From: an uncultured Acidobacteriaceae bacterium
GTDB lineage: Bacteria; Acidobacteriota; Terriglobia; Terriglobales; Acidobacteriaceae
DNA: 64,000 nt
NCBI GenBank assembly: GCA_903911925.1
Contig: CAIWFH010000133.1
Location: 1-64,000, forward strand
Direction of reading: 5' to 3'
The position numbers and the translations under genes were made by a program. Positions 43,985-54,068 of the stretch are shown in pieces. The notes beneath the pieces are model-generated. The model had not been told where the DNA came from. It made no database searches and saw nothing but the letters and a program-made list of their open reading frames with translations. Each line of letters opens with the position of its first letter. The stretch's first letter is position 1.

Positions 43985-44397
43985 TGCGCCTGCTGCTCGA
44001 CACCCACGTTCTGGTCTGGCTCCTTGCCGATTCCGCGCGCATCTCTGGCCGGGTTTACTCGCACATCGAGCGGGCCGCCGATAAAGACGAGCTGTTCGTT
44101 TCGGCCATTACCCCTTGGGAGATTGCCATGCTGGTCGCGAAAGAACGGCTTCGCCTGAACCGCGACATCGCTGACTGGCTCACCGCGGCCCTCGCACTCC
44201 CCGGCATCCAACTTGAGCCGCTCTCCCCATCGATTGCCGTCGCCAGCACACGCCTGCCATGGGACGTTCATCCCGATCCCGCCGACCGCATCCTGCTGGC
44301 CACCGCCCGCCATCTTGACGCCACTCTAGTCAGTGCAGACCGGCAATTGCTTGCTTATGCAGACGAGGGTTACTTGAAAGCCATGGCCCCGGGCTAG
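43984..44397 (+). CDS. PIN-domain toxin (VapC-type)
   Basis: A 137-residue PIN nuclease: Asp in MRLLLDTHVLVWLLAD, Glu in VSAITPWEIAML, Asp residues in HPDPADRILLATARHLDATL and VSADRQLLAYADEG. The DTHVLVWLL start is typical of the Phd-partnered VapC subgroup. ATG 43984 is coupled to the antitoxin stop. All expected acidic residues are present. Confidence 0.92.
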   Translation: MRLLLDTHVLVWLLADSARISGRVYSHIERAADKDELFVSAITPWEIAMLVAKERLRLNRDIADWLTAALALPGIQLEPLSPSIAVASTRLPWDVHPDPADRILLATARHLDATLVSADRQLLAYADEGYLKAMAPG

Positions 44398-44591
44398 GTC
44401 GGCAGAGAGGGCCAAACCGGGCCCGTTTCATGCGCATCGAAGGCCACCTCTCCCGCCCCGAAGGCTGATGCGCGCGATCTCTCGGCGCAAATTTTCCGCT
44501 TTGGGTACTTCCTTCCCAGATGCGAGTTGACTCTAAGAAATGAAAATATTGCCCAGTAAACGCATGAAACCAAACGTCCGTTAAAAGTGAT

Positions 44592-44621
44592 TTGACAATC
44601 GTATGCGATTCGGACCATAAT
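44592..44621 (+). promoter_or_regulatory. Sigma-70-type promoter for the TonB-C-like gene
   Basis: TTGACA (44592-44597) and CATAAT (44616-44621) with an 18-base spacer, 35 bases before ATG 44657. The 194 bases upstream, back to the PIN toxin stop, hold nothing else recognised. Confidence 0.7.
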
Positions 44622-44656
44622 CGTGATGGTAACTATTGACCATCTGGAGTTTCCAA

Positions 44657-45046
44657 ATGAGACGAATACTCGCAGCAAGCCTACTGCTCTCCCCCCTGTT
44701 CCTCCCCGCAGCGGCCGTTGCAAGCCAGCCCGTGAAAGACGCCTCTGCCTCAACCCAGGATCGTCGCGTAAGCACCGGTGTAATTGCTCCAAATCTCATT
44801 CACACTACCGACATCATCGTTTCCCCGGAATTTGCCGCAACCCTTCAGGACGACTCCAAAGTCGTTCTCAAGCTCAATCTCGACGCCCAGGGCAAACCCG
44901 AGGACATTCAGGTTATCAACTCAACCGACCCCACCCTTGACGCGGGCGTGGTGGACGCTGTTCGGCAGTTCCGCTGGCGCCCCGCCAAGCTCGACAATCA
45001 GCCCGTTGCTACTGACATGCTTCTGAACGTCGTGGTCAAGCGCTAA
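44657..45046 (+). CDS. Secreted protein with TonB C-terminal-like domain
   Basis: A 129-residue protein with a cleavable signal peptide (about 1-24) and a TonB/TolA-type C-terminal domain: KVVLKLNLDAQGKPEDIQVI, DAGVVDAVRQFRWRPAKLD, VATDMLLNVVVKR. Unlike TonB it lacks a Pro-rich spacer and a membrane anchor beyond the signal, so it is probably a periplasmic stand-alone domain. It has its own promoter and no operon partner. Function unknown. Confidence 0.8.
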   Translation: MRRILAASLLLSPLFLPAAAVASQPVKDASASTQDRRVSTGVIAPNLIHTTDIIVSPEFAATLQDDSKVVLKLNLDAQGKPEDIQVINSTDPTLDAGVVDAVRQFRWRPAKLDNQPVATDMLLNVVVKR

Positions 45047-45080
45047 CCCACCCCACGCGGGTGCGAATTCCACAAAGACT

Positions 45081-45127
45081 GGGTGCCCCATCCTTTCGTC
45101 GGCTCTTTGACGAAAGGGTGGGATACC
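45081..45127. repeat. GGGTGCCCC hairpin repeat, copy 5
   Basis: GGGTGCCCC then stem CCCATCCTTTCGTC pairing with GACGAAAGGGTGGG, and ATACC. It sits between two converging genes. Confidence 0.88.
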
Positions 45128-45186
45128 TGGAACCTCGTCGTTCTAATCTGAACTCCGGTGACTCGACATTCGTACCGCCCAAGGCT

Positions 45187-47001
45187 TTAGAACGGATACC
45201 GCTCCAGTTGAATGCAATGTTTGGCAACCGATCGGCTGAGGCTCACCGCATCGGCTGGAGTGGACCGCGCCAGCCGCCGCAGGATCGCCAATTGCGTGCG
45301 CAGCATATCTCCTTCCGCGCAGGCGGCCAGCACGCGCCGTGAAGCTTGCTCGGCCAGGGCCAGCGTCTCATCGGCCAGCAGTCCGGTCATAGCTGCGGCC
45401 ACCGGGGCAGCGTTGTTGATTGCCGCGGCCAGTTTGCGCGCGCGCAGCAGCGAAGACTCCAGCGCATAGACCTGGGTAATGATGTCGGCCAGGTCGGCCA
45501 TCACTTCCTGCTGGTCTTGCAGAGCCGCCATGAACCGTTGGCTGGCCACCCCGGCGGCAAACAGCGCAATCTTTCTCGCCGATGACAGTGCCTCGCCTTC
45601 GCGCGCCAGCACTTCCCCGGTATCGCCCGCGCCATCCAAAGACAGCGGCTGGGTCACTTCGTCCATGATCTTCTTGATGGCAGGGAGCAGCGGAAGCTGC
45701 CCGTTCAGAGCGCGCTTCATCAACCAGCCAGTGATGATCAACCGGTTGATCTCGTTCGTGCCTTCAAAGATCCGGTTAATGCGCGCGTCGCGGTAGAAGC
45801 GCTCCGCCGGATACTCCTCCACGTAGCCGTAGCCGCCCATGGTGGCGATCAGTTCATCGGCCACATCGGAAAGCATCTCAGAACAGTGGACCTTCAGAAT
45901 GGAGCACTCGACGGCGTACTCCTCAATGCGCTTCTGAATCTCGCGCGGATCGTGCGCCTGCTCGGGGCTGAGCGCTGCCATGGCGGCGTCGATCATGCCC
46001 ACGGTGCGGTAGGCCATGCTCTCGGCCGCGTAAAGGGTAGTGGCGCTGGATGAAATCTTGCGCTGAATGAGGCCGAACTCGGAGATCGGCTTGCCGAATG
46101 CCTTCCTCTCCTTGGCATAGCGAATCATGTGAGCCAGCGCGTGCCGCGCTCCGCCGATGCAGGCCACACCCAGCTTGAAGCGGCCCACGTTGAGCACGTT
46201 GAAAGCAATGTGGTGGCCTTTGCCGGCCTCACCCAGGAGGTTGTCTGCGGGAATCTTGCAGTCGGTGAAAATCAGAGGACAGGTGGACGAGCCGTGTATG
46301 CCGAGCTTGTGCTCTTCGGCGCCCACGGCCAGGCCCGGCGTATTGCGCTCCACAAGGAAGGCGGAGAACCTCTCGGTGCCGGCCGCCGGATCGACGATTT
46401 TGGCGAAGACGGTGTAGATGTCGGCAATGCTGCAGTTGGTGATCCACATCTTTTCGCCGTTCAGCGTGTAGGTGCTACCATCGGCTGAAAGCGTGGCGCG
46501 GGTGCGGACGTTCATGGCGTCGGAGCCCGAGGTAGCCTCTGACAGCGCGTAGGCGGCAATCCACTCGCCGGATGCGAGTCTGGGCAGATAGCGCTGCTTC
46601 TGCTCCTCAGTGCCGTACCAGACCAGGGGCAGGGTGCCGATACCGGTATGCGCGCCAAAAGCTGTAGAGAAGCTGGCCAGCACGGACATGTGGTCGGCGA
46701 TGACCGTGGTGGTGACCTTGTCCATCTCCATCCCGCCATACGCTTCCGGGATATCGACCGAGGTCAGGCCCAGTTCGGCAGCCTTGCGCAGCAGCCCAGC
46801 CAGGACTCCCGGCTCTTTGGCCTCGATTGCGGCCGTGACGGGAAGAACCTCCTCCCGGGCAAACTGGATAGCGGTCGAGGCTATCTGTCTCTGCTCTTCA
46901 TTCAGATCTTCAGGAGTAAAAACCTCGGCAGGGGTGCGGGTTTCAAGCAAAAAACTGCCGCCGGCGGCGGCAACAATCGCGGATGCGGTTGAAACAGGCA
47001 T
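45187..47001 (-). CDS. Acyl-CoA dehydrogenase with C-terminal extension
   Basis: A 604-residue flavoenzyme for the first step of fatty acid beta-oxidation. Landmarks are AYALSEATSGSDAMNVRTRA and MWITNCSIADIYTVFAKI (FAD/substrate signatures), the R-x-x-FG region ERKAFGKPISEFGLIQ, and the catalytic-base region YPAERFYRDARINRIFEGTN. A 180-residue helical C-terminal extension makes it like very-long-chain (ACADVL/ACAD9-type) enzymes and Bacillus YngJ-like proteins. ATG 47001 is preceded by AAGGAGG about 12 bases away. No partner genes of beta-oxidation are nearby. Confidence 0.93.
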   Translation of the reverse strand: MPVSTASAIVAAAGGSFLLETRTPAEVFTPEDLNEEQRQIASTAIQFAREEVLPVTAAIEAKEPGVLAGLLRKAAELGLTSVDIPEAYGGMEMDKVTTTVIADHMSVLASFSTAFGAHTGIGTLPLVWYGTEEQKQRYLPRLASGEWIAAYALSEATSGSDAMNVRTRATLSADGSTYTLNGEKMWITNCSIADIYTVFAKIVDPAAGTERFSAFLVERNTPGLAVGAEEHKLGIHGSSTCPLIFTDCKIPADNLLGEAGKGHHIAFNVLNVGRFKLGVACIGGARHALAHMIRYAKERKAFGKPISEFGLIQRKISSSATTLYAAESMAYRTVGMIDAAMAALSPEQAHDPREIQKRIEEYAVECSILKVHCSEMLSDVADELIATMGGYGYVEEYPAERFYRDARINRIFEGTNEINRLIITGWLMKRALNGQLPLLPAIKKIMDEVTQPLSLDGAGDTGEVLAREGEALSSARKIALFAAGVASQRFMAALQDQQEVMADLADIITQVYALESSLLRARKLAAAINNAAPVAAAMTGLLADETLALAEQASRRVLAACAEGDMLRTQLAILRRLARSTPADAVSLSRSVAKHCIQLERYPF

Positions 47002-47178
47002 GGAGTACAAGCCTCCTTCGGCATGGCTCAAGTTACTAGAGATGCATAAAGTGCGGCAACTGCAATATGACTCAGACGCGCGGCGATGCAAAAGTGCTCA
47101 AGTTTATTGGAATGAGTAAGAATGCTCTGAAGGGAAAGCGGAAACTGTCCCGGCGCGCATCGCCTGTGTGACCTGCCC
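47002..47178 (+). other. Divergent gap between acyl-CoA dehydrogenase and glycosyltransferase genes
   Basis: Promoters for both directions should lie here or just inside; none was clear. A TACAAT at 47222-47227 lies inside the annotated 5-prime end of the glycosyltransferase gene and is discussed there. Confidence 0.3.
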
Positions 47179-48960
47179 ATGGCGGAGCATTTCCCGCCCG
47201 CCGGCTCAGGCCCCAATCGTCTACAATTGCCCATATTCAGGTCGTGGAGGTTTACCCTGTTCGACGCGTTTTCATCCCTTCTAAAACCCGCCTCCAGCCT
47301 GCTCCTTTCCCATCTTGTGGCGCTGCCGGCGCGGATGGCCGCCTCGTTGGCATTTGCCCCGCAAACCGGCCTTCGCCACTACCTGAAGCAGATGCAGGAG
47401 GCAGACCAGACCTTCAAAGGCCTCTACCACTGGAATTTCTTTGATGCGGCGGTGTTGCTGCCCTACTTCGCGGTCATGATCATCCTGGCCCTCTATGGCA
47501 TCCACCGCTACACCATGTGCTACCTCTATTACAAATACAAAAAGAACTATAACCCCAACCCGCCCAAACACTTCGACTCGCTGCCCCTGGTCACCGTGCA
47601 ACTGCCCATCTTCAACGAGCAGTTTGTCATCGACCGCCTCATTGAGGCTATCTGCGCCATGGAGTACCCGCGAGAAAAGCTCGAGATCCAGGTGCTGGAC
47701 GACTCCACCGACGAGACGCAGGAAGTTGCTTCCAGCATTGTGGCGCGCTATGCGGCGCTGGGCCATCCGATTCTCTATATCCACCGCACCAACCGGCACG
47801 GTTACAAGGCCGGAGCGCTCGACGCAGGCCTCAAGGTTGCCAAGGGCGAATACGTGGCCATCTTCGACGCCGATTTCGTGCCCCCCACCGACTGGCTGAT
47901 GAAGGTGATCCACCACTTCGCCGAGCCGGAGATCGGCATGGTGCAGACGCGCTGGACGCACATGAACCGCGACTACAGCATGCTCACCCAGATCGAGGCC
48001 ATCCTGCTTGACGGGCATTTTGTTATGGAGCATGGCGCGCGCGTCCGAAGTGGCGACTTCTTCAACTTCAACGGCACCGCGGGCATGTGGCGCATCAAGG
48101 CAATTTCCGACGGCGGCGGCTGGCAGCACGACACGCTCACTGAAGACACCGACCTCAGCTATCGCTCGCAACTTGCCGGCTGGAAATTCAAATACCTGCC
48201 CGAGGTCGAATGCCCCTCCGAACTGCCCATTGAAATGACGGCATTCAAAACGCAGCAGGCCCGCTGGGCCAAGGGGCTCATTCAAACCTCCATCAAAGTC
48301 CTGCCGCTGATGTTCAAGTCCGAAGTGCCCCGGAAGATCAAGGTCGAGGCGGTCTACCACCTCACCGCCAACCTGAGCTATCCGCTGATGGTGCTCATGT
48401 CGGCGGCGCTGCTGCCGGCCATGATCTGCCGCTTCTACCAGGGCTGGTTCCAGATGCTGCTCATCGACTTCCCGCTCTTCACCGCGTCCACGTTTTCCAT
48501 CGCGGTGTTTTACCTGATGAGCGAGCGCGTGCTCTTCCCCAAAACATGGTGGAAGACCTTCTTCTATTTACCCTTCCTGATGGCGCTGGGCATCGGCCTC
48601 ACGGTCACCAACACCAAGGCGGTGATGGAGGCTCTGTTCGGAATGAAGAGCCCGTTTGTGCGTACCCCCAAGTACCGCGTGGCCAAGAAGGGCGAGAAAT
48701 CCCAGGCCGCCAAGTACCGCAAGCGGTTGCTGCTGGCGCCGTGGATTGAGCTCGCCCTGGGAACCTACTTCTTCCTGGCGATTCTCTATACCTTCTCAAA
48801 CCACAATTACTTCACCGCGCCGTTCCTGATCCTCTTCGTCATCGGCTATTGGTACACCGGACTCATGAGCCTGCTGCAAGGCCGCTTCGAGCGCTGGCGC
48901 ACCGGCGCCACCGCCAACACCGACGAATCCAGTCCCAAGCCCTTCCCGGTGGGGGTGTGA
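47179..48960 (+). CDS. Processive family 2 glycosyltransferase (cellulose synthase-like membrane protein)
   Basis: Up to 593 residues. A membrane helix (about 88-107) precedes the GT-A domain: VTVQLPIFNEQFVIDRLIEA, VLDDSTDETQE, FDADFVPP (DxD), TEDTDLSYR (catalytic Asp) and QQARWAKG (QxxRW). Four more membrane helices follow. This is the layout of processive beta-glycan synthases such as glucomannan or ceramide-type GT2 enzymes; the product is unknown. The ATG at 47179 has no ribosome binding site. GGAGG at 47246-47250 is followed after 6 bases by an in-frame CTG (47257), and TACAAT lies at 47222-47227, so the real start may be CTG 47257. Confidence 0.9.
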   Translation: MAEHFPPAGSGPNRLQLPIFRSWRFTLFDAFSSLLKPASSLLLSHLVALPARMAASLAFAPQTGLRHYLKQMQEADQTFKGLYHWNFFDAAVLLPYFAVMIILALYGIHRYTMCYLYYKYKKNYNPNPPKHFDSLPLVTVQLPIFNEQFVIDRLIEAICAMEYPREKLEIQVLDDSTDETQEVASSIVARYAALGHPILYIHRTNRHGYKAGALDAGLKVAKGEYVAIFDADFVPPTDWLMKVIHHFAEPEIGMVQTRWTHMNRDYSMLTQIEAILLDGHFVMEHGARVRSGDFFNFNGTAGMWRIKAISDGGGWQHDTLTEDTDLSYRSQLAGWKFKYLPEVECPSELPIEMTAFKTQQARWAKGLIQTSIKVLPLMFKSEVPRKIKVEAVYHLTANLSYPLMVLMSAALLPAMICRFYQGWFQMLLIDFPLFTASTFSIAVFYLMSERVLFPKTWWKTFFYLPFLMALGIGLTVTNTKAVMEALFGMKSPFVRTPKYRVAKKGEKSQAAKYRKRLLLAPWIELALGTYFFLAILYTFSNHNYFTAPFLILFVIGYWYTGLMSLLQGRFERWRTGATANTDESSPKPFPVGV

Positions 48961-48961
48961 T

Positions 48962-49246
48962 TTGCAGCCCCAGTCGATTGTCTGGGATCCCATCAAGGCT
49001 TTGGTCAACAAGGAAAAGCACGGCGTAGATTTCGAAGAGGCGGCCACAGTTTTTCGCGACCCGCTCTTGCTGGTACAGCCCGATGTGGTGCATTCTCTTG
49101 ATGAGGAACGTTGGTTGGCCCTTGGAAAATCTACCCGGCAGTTGTTGCTGGTGGTAGTTCATGCAGAAAACGACCTGAAAATTCGAATCATCAGTGCCCG
49201 AAAGGCCGAACCCAGAGAGAGGAGACGATATGAGCAGCAGCCGTAA
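48962..49246 (+). CDS. brnT: BrnT-family toxin (second locus)
   Basis: A 94-residue protein starting at TTG 48962, one base after the glycosyltransferase stop, with GGGGGTG as ribosome binding site. The pattern is VWDPIKALVNKEKHGVDFEE, AATVFRDPLLL, LLLVVVHAENDLKIRIISAR and RERRRYEQ. It has no obvious promoter of its own and may be read from the glycosyltransferase transcript. It pairs with the overlapping BrnA-like gene. Confidence 0.9.
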   Translation: MQPQSIVWDPIKALVNKEKHGVDFEEAATVFRDPLLLVQPDVVHSLDEERWLALGKSTRQLLLVVVHAENDLKIRIISARKAEPRERRRYEQQP

Positions 49247-49451
49247 ACCGGAGCCTAAAGACGACGATATGCGCAAGGAATACGATTTCACACACGCGGT
49301 TCGCGGCAAATACGCAGATCGCTTCCCTCATGATGTCGTGATGGTGACGTTAGCTCCTGACGTGGCAGAGGCTTTCCCCAATGCCGAAGCCGTCAACGAG
49401 GCCCTCCGCGTGCTCCTCAAAGCCGCGAAGAAGGTGGCCCCGGCGGCTTAA
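49230..49451 (+). CDS. brnA: BrnA-like antitoxin (second locus)
   Basis: A 73-residue protein from ATG 49230 with GAGGAG upstream, overlapping brnT by 17 bases exactly as at the first locus. It contains YDFTHAVRGKYADRF and then VTLAPDVAEAFPNAEAVNEA, LRVLLKAAKK, consistent with a short ribbon-helix-helix domain. It is shorter than the first BrnA. Confidence 0.75.
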   Translation: MSSSRKPEPKDDDMRKEYDFTHAVRGKYADRFPHDVVMVTLAPDVAEAFPNAEAVNEALRVLLKAAKKVAPAA

Positions 49452-49475
49452 AAAGCAGCCTCGAAGAGGTGTACG

Positions 49476-49964
49476 TTGCAAGCCAGTCCGATTTACTTGC
49501 CGATTCCCTTTCCACTTTTCGCCACCATCCTCTTCACAACAGCATGGGCGCTTATTTGCCTCTTGACCAGCGTATGGAGCCGCTGGCATTCGTTATCCAG
49601 GCGTTTCCGCGCTCAGTCTGAGCCCTACGGCGAAACCCGCACCGCCGGTCCACTGCTGCTCACCGTTTACACGCGATTCTTGGGCCACTACAGCGGCTCT
49701 GTTCGCCTGACCGCCTCAGAAGATGCCCTCTATCTCGCTGTACTCTTCCTGATTCGCGTCGGCCACCCTCCACTCTGCATCCCGTGGAACGAAATCAAGC
49801 TCTCGCGGACAAAGCGCTTCTGGCGGCGGTATGTTGTCCTCACGCTTGGGGAGCAAGAGCAAATCCCCATGCGCATCCCCGAACGCATGGCACGTAAGTT
49901 GGGCATTCTGAACCGCATCCCTGAAGGTGCAAACTCCTTGCCTGACTCAACTTCGACGCTTTGA
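49476..49964 (+). CDS. Membrane-anchored hypothetical protein
   Basis: A 162-residue protein starting TTG 49476 with GAGGTG upstream. There is one membrane helix (about 10-34), then a Arg-rich cytoplasmic turn and a soluble domain resembling a PH-like fold (LYLAVLFLIRVGHPPLCIPW, NEIKLSRTKRFWRRYVVLTL). No named family was recognised. It lies 24 bases after the BrnA-like gene and may share its transcript. Confidence 0.6.
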   Translation: MQASPIYLPIPFPLFATILFTTAWALICLLTSVWSRWHSLSRRFRAQSEPYGETRTAGPLLLTVYTRFLGHYSGSVRLTASEDALYLAVLFLIRVGHPPLCIPWNEIKLSRTKRFWRRYVVLTLGEQEQIPMRIPERMARKLGILNRIPEGANSLPDSTSTL

Positions 49965-50023
49965 AAGGGAGTTTTACAGCTTCGGAGGAGATGAAACCGG
50001 TCTAAACTATCCCTAAGGCAACC

Positions 50024-50395
50024 ATGCAACCCGCCGACAAAGTCCGCACCGCTCTTGAGGCTCTTAGTCCGACCCAGGAGAAGGTTGATCTCGCGGTTAA
50101 GACTGCGATAGAGGTGGCACAGCCTTCGCGTGTGATCCTGTTTGGATCCTGGCCGCGAGGGGAGGCAAAATGGGACAGCGATCTCGATTTGGCGGTCTTG
50201 ATTCCGGATTCCCGTAAGAACGAGATTGGCGACCTGCGCAACAAGCTCTTGCGTGCTCTCGGCTCCATCCCGATGAGCACCGACCTCATTGTCGCCTCTG
50301 AGGGTTACGCGGGTGAATTTCAGTCATCGGTAAATAGCGTTTATTACAAGATCCTGCGCACTGGGAAGGCTGTTTATGACAGCGGGCATCGATAG
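50024..50395 (+). CDS. MNT-type minimal nucleotidyltransferase
   Basis: A 123-residue protein with the polymerase-beta-fold signature: ILFGSWPRGEAKWDSDLDLAV (G-S then D-x-D) and a third acidic residue in MSTDLIVASE. In MNT/HEPN modules the MNT protein is the antitoxin and AMPylates a Tyr of the HEPN toxin. The HEPN gene follows directly, in overlapping arrangement if its original start was used. Confidence 0.88.
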   Translation: MQPADKVRTALEALSPTQEKVDLAVKTAIEVAQPSRVILFGSWPRGEAKWDSDLDLAVLIPDSRKNEIGDLRNKLLRALGSIPMSTDLIVASEGYAGEFQSSVNSVYYKILRTGKAVYDSGHR

Positions 50396-50408
50396 GCAGG
50401 CCTAGATT

Positions 50409-50789
50409 TTGCTTAAAAAGGCCGCAGAAGACGAAGCCGTTCTACATTTGAACGGAGTGCCGGATGGTCCATTTGGCTTCCACGTCCAGCAGGCAATCGA
50501 AAAGTTATACAAAGCCCTTTTATGTCAACTTGGAGTCGAATTCAAGTTCACCCATGACCTTGATCATCTTATCGTTCTCCTAAAAGCTACCGGAGAGACT
50601 CTGCCCGAACCGATTGTTGACTTTTCAAGGATTGGTGCTTTTGCGGTCACTCATCGTTACGATGACATCCCGGAATTCTACGTTCTCGATCGTGAAGACG
50701 CCCTCGCAATGGTTCGTAGCGTTCGAGAATTCGTCAACTCGCGCATCGCGGCCCTCTCTGCTCCCACCGAGCCCCCTCCGGTACAATAG
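50409..50789 (+). CDS. HEPN-domain protein, possibly truncated by a nonsense codon
   Basis: A 126-residue protein from TTG 50409. It has HEPN helices AAEDEAVLHLNGVPDGPFGF, HVQQAIEKLYKALLCQLG and the later RYDDIPEFYVLDREDALAMV. The usual R-x4-6-H RNase motif is not obvious, but AVTHRYDD has the Tyr context. The frame continues back to ATG 50376 (MTAGIDRQA) with a TAG at 50403-50405 just before LLKKAAED, so a point change may have removed the first 11 codons. Without that TAG the gene would overlap the MNT gene, as is normal. Confidence 0.75.
   Translation: MLKKAAEDEAVLHLNGVPDGPFGFHVQQAIEKLYKALLCQLGVEFKFTHDLDHLIVLLKATGETLPEPIVDFSRIGAFAVTHRYDDIPEFYVLDREDALAMVRSVREFVNSRIAALSAPTEPPPVQ
50782..50787 (+). 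promoter_or_regulatory. Possible -10 element for guaB
   Basis: TACAAT followed by AGT lies at the very end of the HEPN reading frame, about 30 bases before the guaB start. No clear -35. Tentative. Confidence 0.35.
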
Positions 50790-50818
50790 TACGAAGCGCC
50801 TGCCGCGCCGGGGACTAG

Positions 50819-52844
<2,026 letters not shown>

Positions 52845-52847
<3 letters not shown>

Positions 52848-52881
52848 AGCAGTTTCATACTAGAGCATAGAGCAGTTTCAT
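52845..52881. repeat. Direct repeat TAGAGCAGTTTCAT (two copies)
   Basis: Copies at 52845-52858 and 52868-52881; the first contains the VanZ stop codon. They lie just before the transposase-associated box at 52890. Confidence 0.75.
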
Positions 52882-52889
52882 CATGCGGG

Positions 52890-52916
52890 AAAAGGGGACA
52901 GGATACCTATTCCCCC
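52890..52916. repeat. Left GGGGACA box of the RAYT2 locus
   Basis: AAAAGGGGACAGGATACC followed by TATTCCCCC. It shares GGGGACA-x-GATACC with the reverse complement of 53628-53653. It lies 23 bases before the transposase ATG. Confidence 0.85.
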
Positions 52917-52938
52917 GTTTTGGTGCTATCGTTCAGGC

Positions 52939-53628
52939 ATGGCACGTCTTCCACGGATCGTGGTTCCGGGGCTGCCCCACCATGTCACGCAGCGCGGCAA
53001 CCGGCGCGAGGCCATCTTTTTTGAAGATGGCGATCACGAAGTCTATCTCGATCTACTGGCCGAGCAGACGTCGAAGGCCGAGGTTGCGGTTTGGGCCTAT
53101 TGCCTGATGCCCAATCATGTGCACCTGATCCTGAAGCCAGCGCGGGCCGGCGATCTGGGCCGCGCTGTCGGCGAGGCCCACAGGCGCTACACCAACTTCA
53201 TCAATGCCCGTGGCCGCTGGACCGGCCATCTGTTCCAGAGCCGCTTTGCCTCGGTGGTGCTGGACGATACCCACCTCATCCGCGCCGTTCGTTATGTCGG
53301 CCTGAATCCGGTGCGGGCCGGTCTGGTCTCGCGACCGGAGGATTGGAAGTGGTCAAGCGTTCGCGCTCACCTTTCCGGTCAGAACGATGCACTGGTCACA
53401 GTGCGGCCGGTTCTGGACAGGATTCCGCACCTCAAAGAGCTTCTGCAAGCTAACTCAGAAGACGACTTCAGCGACCTTCGCCGTGCCGAGGCCACGGGAC
53501 GCCCATTGGGCGCGCCCGAGTTCGTCACTGGCCTTGAGAGTCTACTGGGACGCAAGATCGCTCGGCGCGCCCCGGGACGCAGACCGGCAACCGATTCCCT
53601 CGCCGCCGAGCAACTGAAATTGCTGTGA
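52939..53628 (+). CDS. REP-associated tyrosine transposase (RAYT/Y1), intact
   Basis: A 229-residue single-stranded-DNA transposase of the IS200/IS605 Y1 fold. N-terminal HHVTQRGNRREAIFF, the HUH pair His60 and His62 in YCLMPNHVHLILKP, HLFQSRFASVVLDD, and the nucleophile region AVRYVGLNPVRAGLV (Tyr119) are all present. The C-terminus ends in a basic tail (GRKIARRAPGRRPA). It is bracketed by inverted GGGGACA boxes, with the right one overlapping its stop codon. RAYTs act on nearby REP-type sequences. Confidence 0.92.
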   Translation: MARLPRIVVPGLPHHVTQRGNRREAIFFEDGDHEVYLDLLAEQTSKAEVAVWAYCLMPNHVHLILKPARAGDLGRAVGEAHRRYTNFINARGRWTGHLFQSRFASVVLDDTHLIRAVRYVGLNPVRAGLVSRPEDWKWSSVRAHLSGQNDALVTVRPVLDRIPHLKELLQANSEDDFSDLRRAEATGRPLGAPEFVTGLESLLGRKIARRAPGRRPATDSLAAEQLKLL

Positions 53629-53653
53629 AAAGGTATCATGTCCCCCTATTCCC
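53628..53653. repeat. Right GGGGACA box of the RAYT2 locus
   Basis: AAAAGGTATCATGTCCCC and CTATTCCC; its reverse complement carries GGGGACATGATACC, matching the left box. The first base is the last base of the transposase stop codon. Confidence 0.85.
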
Positions 53654-53708
53654 TGATTCCCTGATTCACTGGGATTCCGCCGGATTCCTCGAATATCATT
53701 ACAATGCT

Positions 53709-53966
53709 ATGGAACCCAAATCCTTTAGTGATGTTCTGATGCGGTGCCCGAAGTGTGGGAGGTGTTCTGTCGGGATGAAGGAACACACACGCCACTGTAG
53801 CAAGCGTGTGAAAAAGTGCCCCGAATGTGGGAAGAGTTCGGTCGGAATGAAGAGGCACGAACCCCACTGCAAAATGAAATTGCGTATGCTCCCGCCTCCG
53901 GAGCCAAAGCGTATCCCTCATACGGTCTCGGGTGGGCTCCCTGATTCGAATCGAAGACGACACTGA
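53709..53966 (+). CDS. Small protein with two tandem zinc-finger-like CPxCG...HxxHC modules
   Basis: An 85-residue protein from ATG 53709. Two near-identical modules follow one another: CPKCGRCSVGMKEHTRHC and CPECGKSSVGMKRHEPHC. Each has the spacing C-x2-C-x10-H-x3-C, a possible zinc site, with the shared SVGMK core. The C-terminus is Pro/Arg-rich. Family not recognised. It lies downstream of the RAYT2 box and may be an independent small DNA- or RNA-binding protein. Confidence 0.55.
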   Translation: MEPKSFSDVLMRCPKCGRCSVGMKEHTRHCSKRVKKCPECGKSSVGMKRHEPHCKMKLRMLPPPEPKRIPHTVSGGLPDSNRRRH

Positions 53967-54068
53967 TCGCGAATTCCCATCAATCATGGAGGAGGAGCCG
54001 CCACAGACCCTTCGGTCGCAGGAACAACGCCGCACGTGCCGACCTTGATGTGCTCGAAAGGAATGTCA

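Noticed and set aside
53930..53970. tRNA remnant (GATTCGAATC resembles a T-loop)
   Set aside because: No acceptor stem, anticodon arm or D arm could be built around it.
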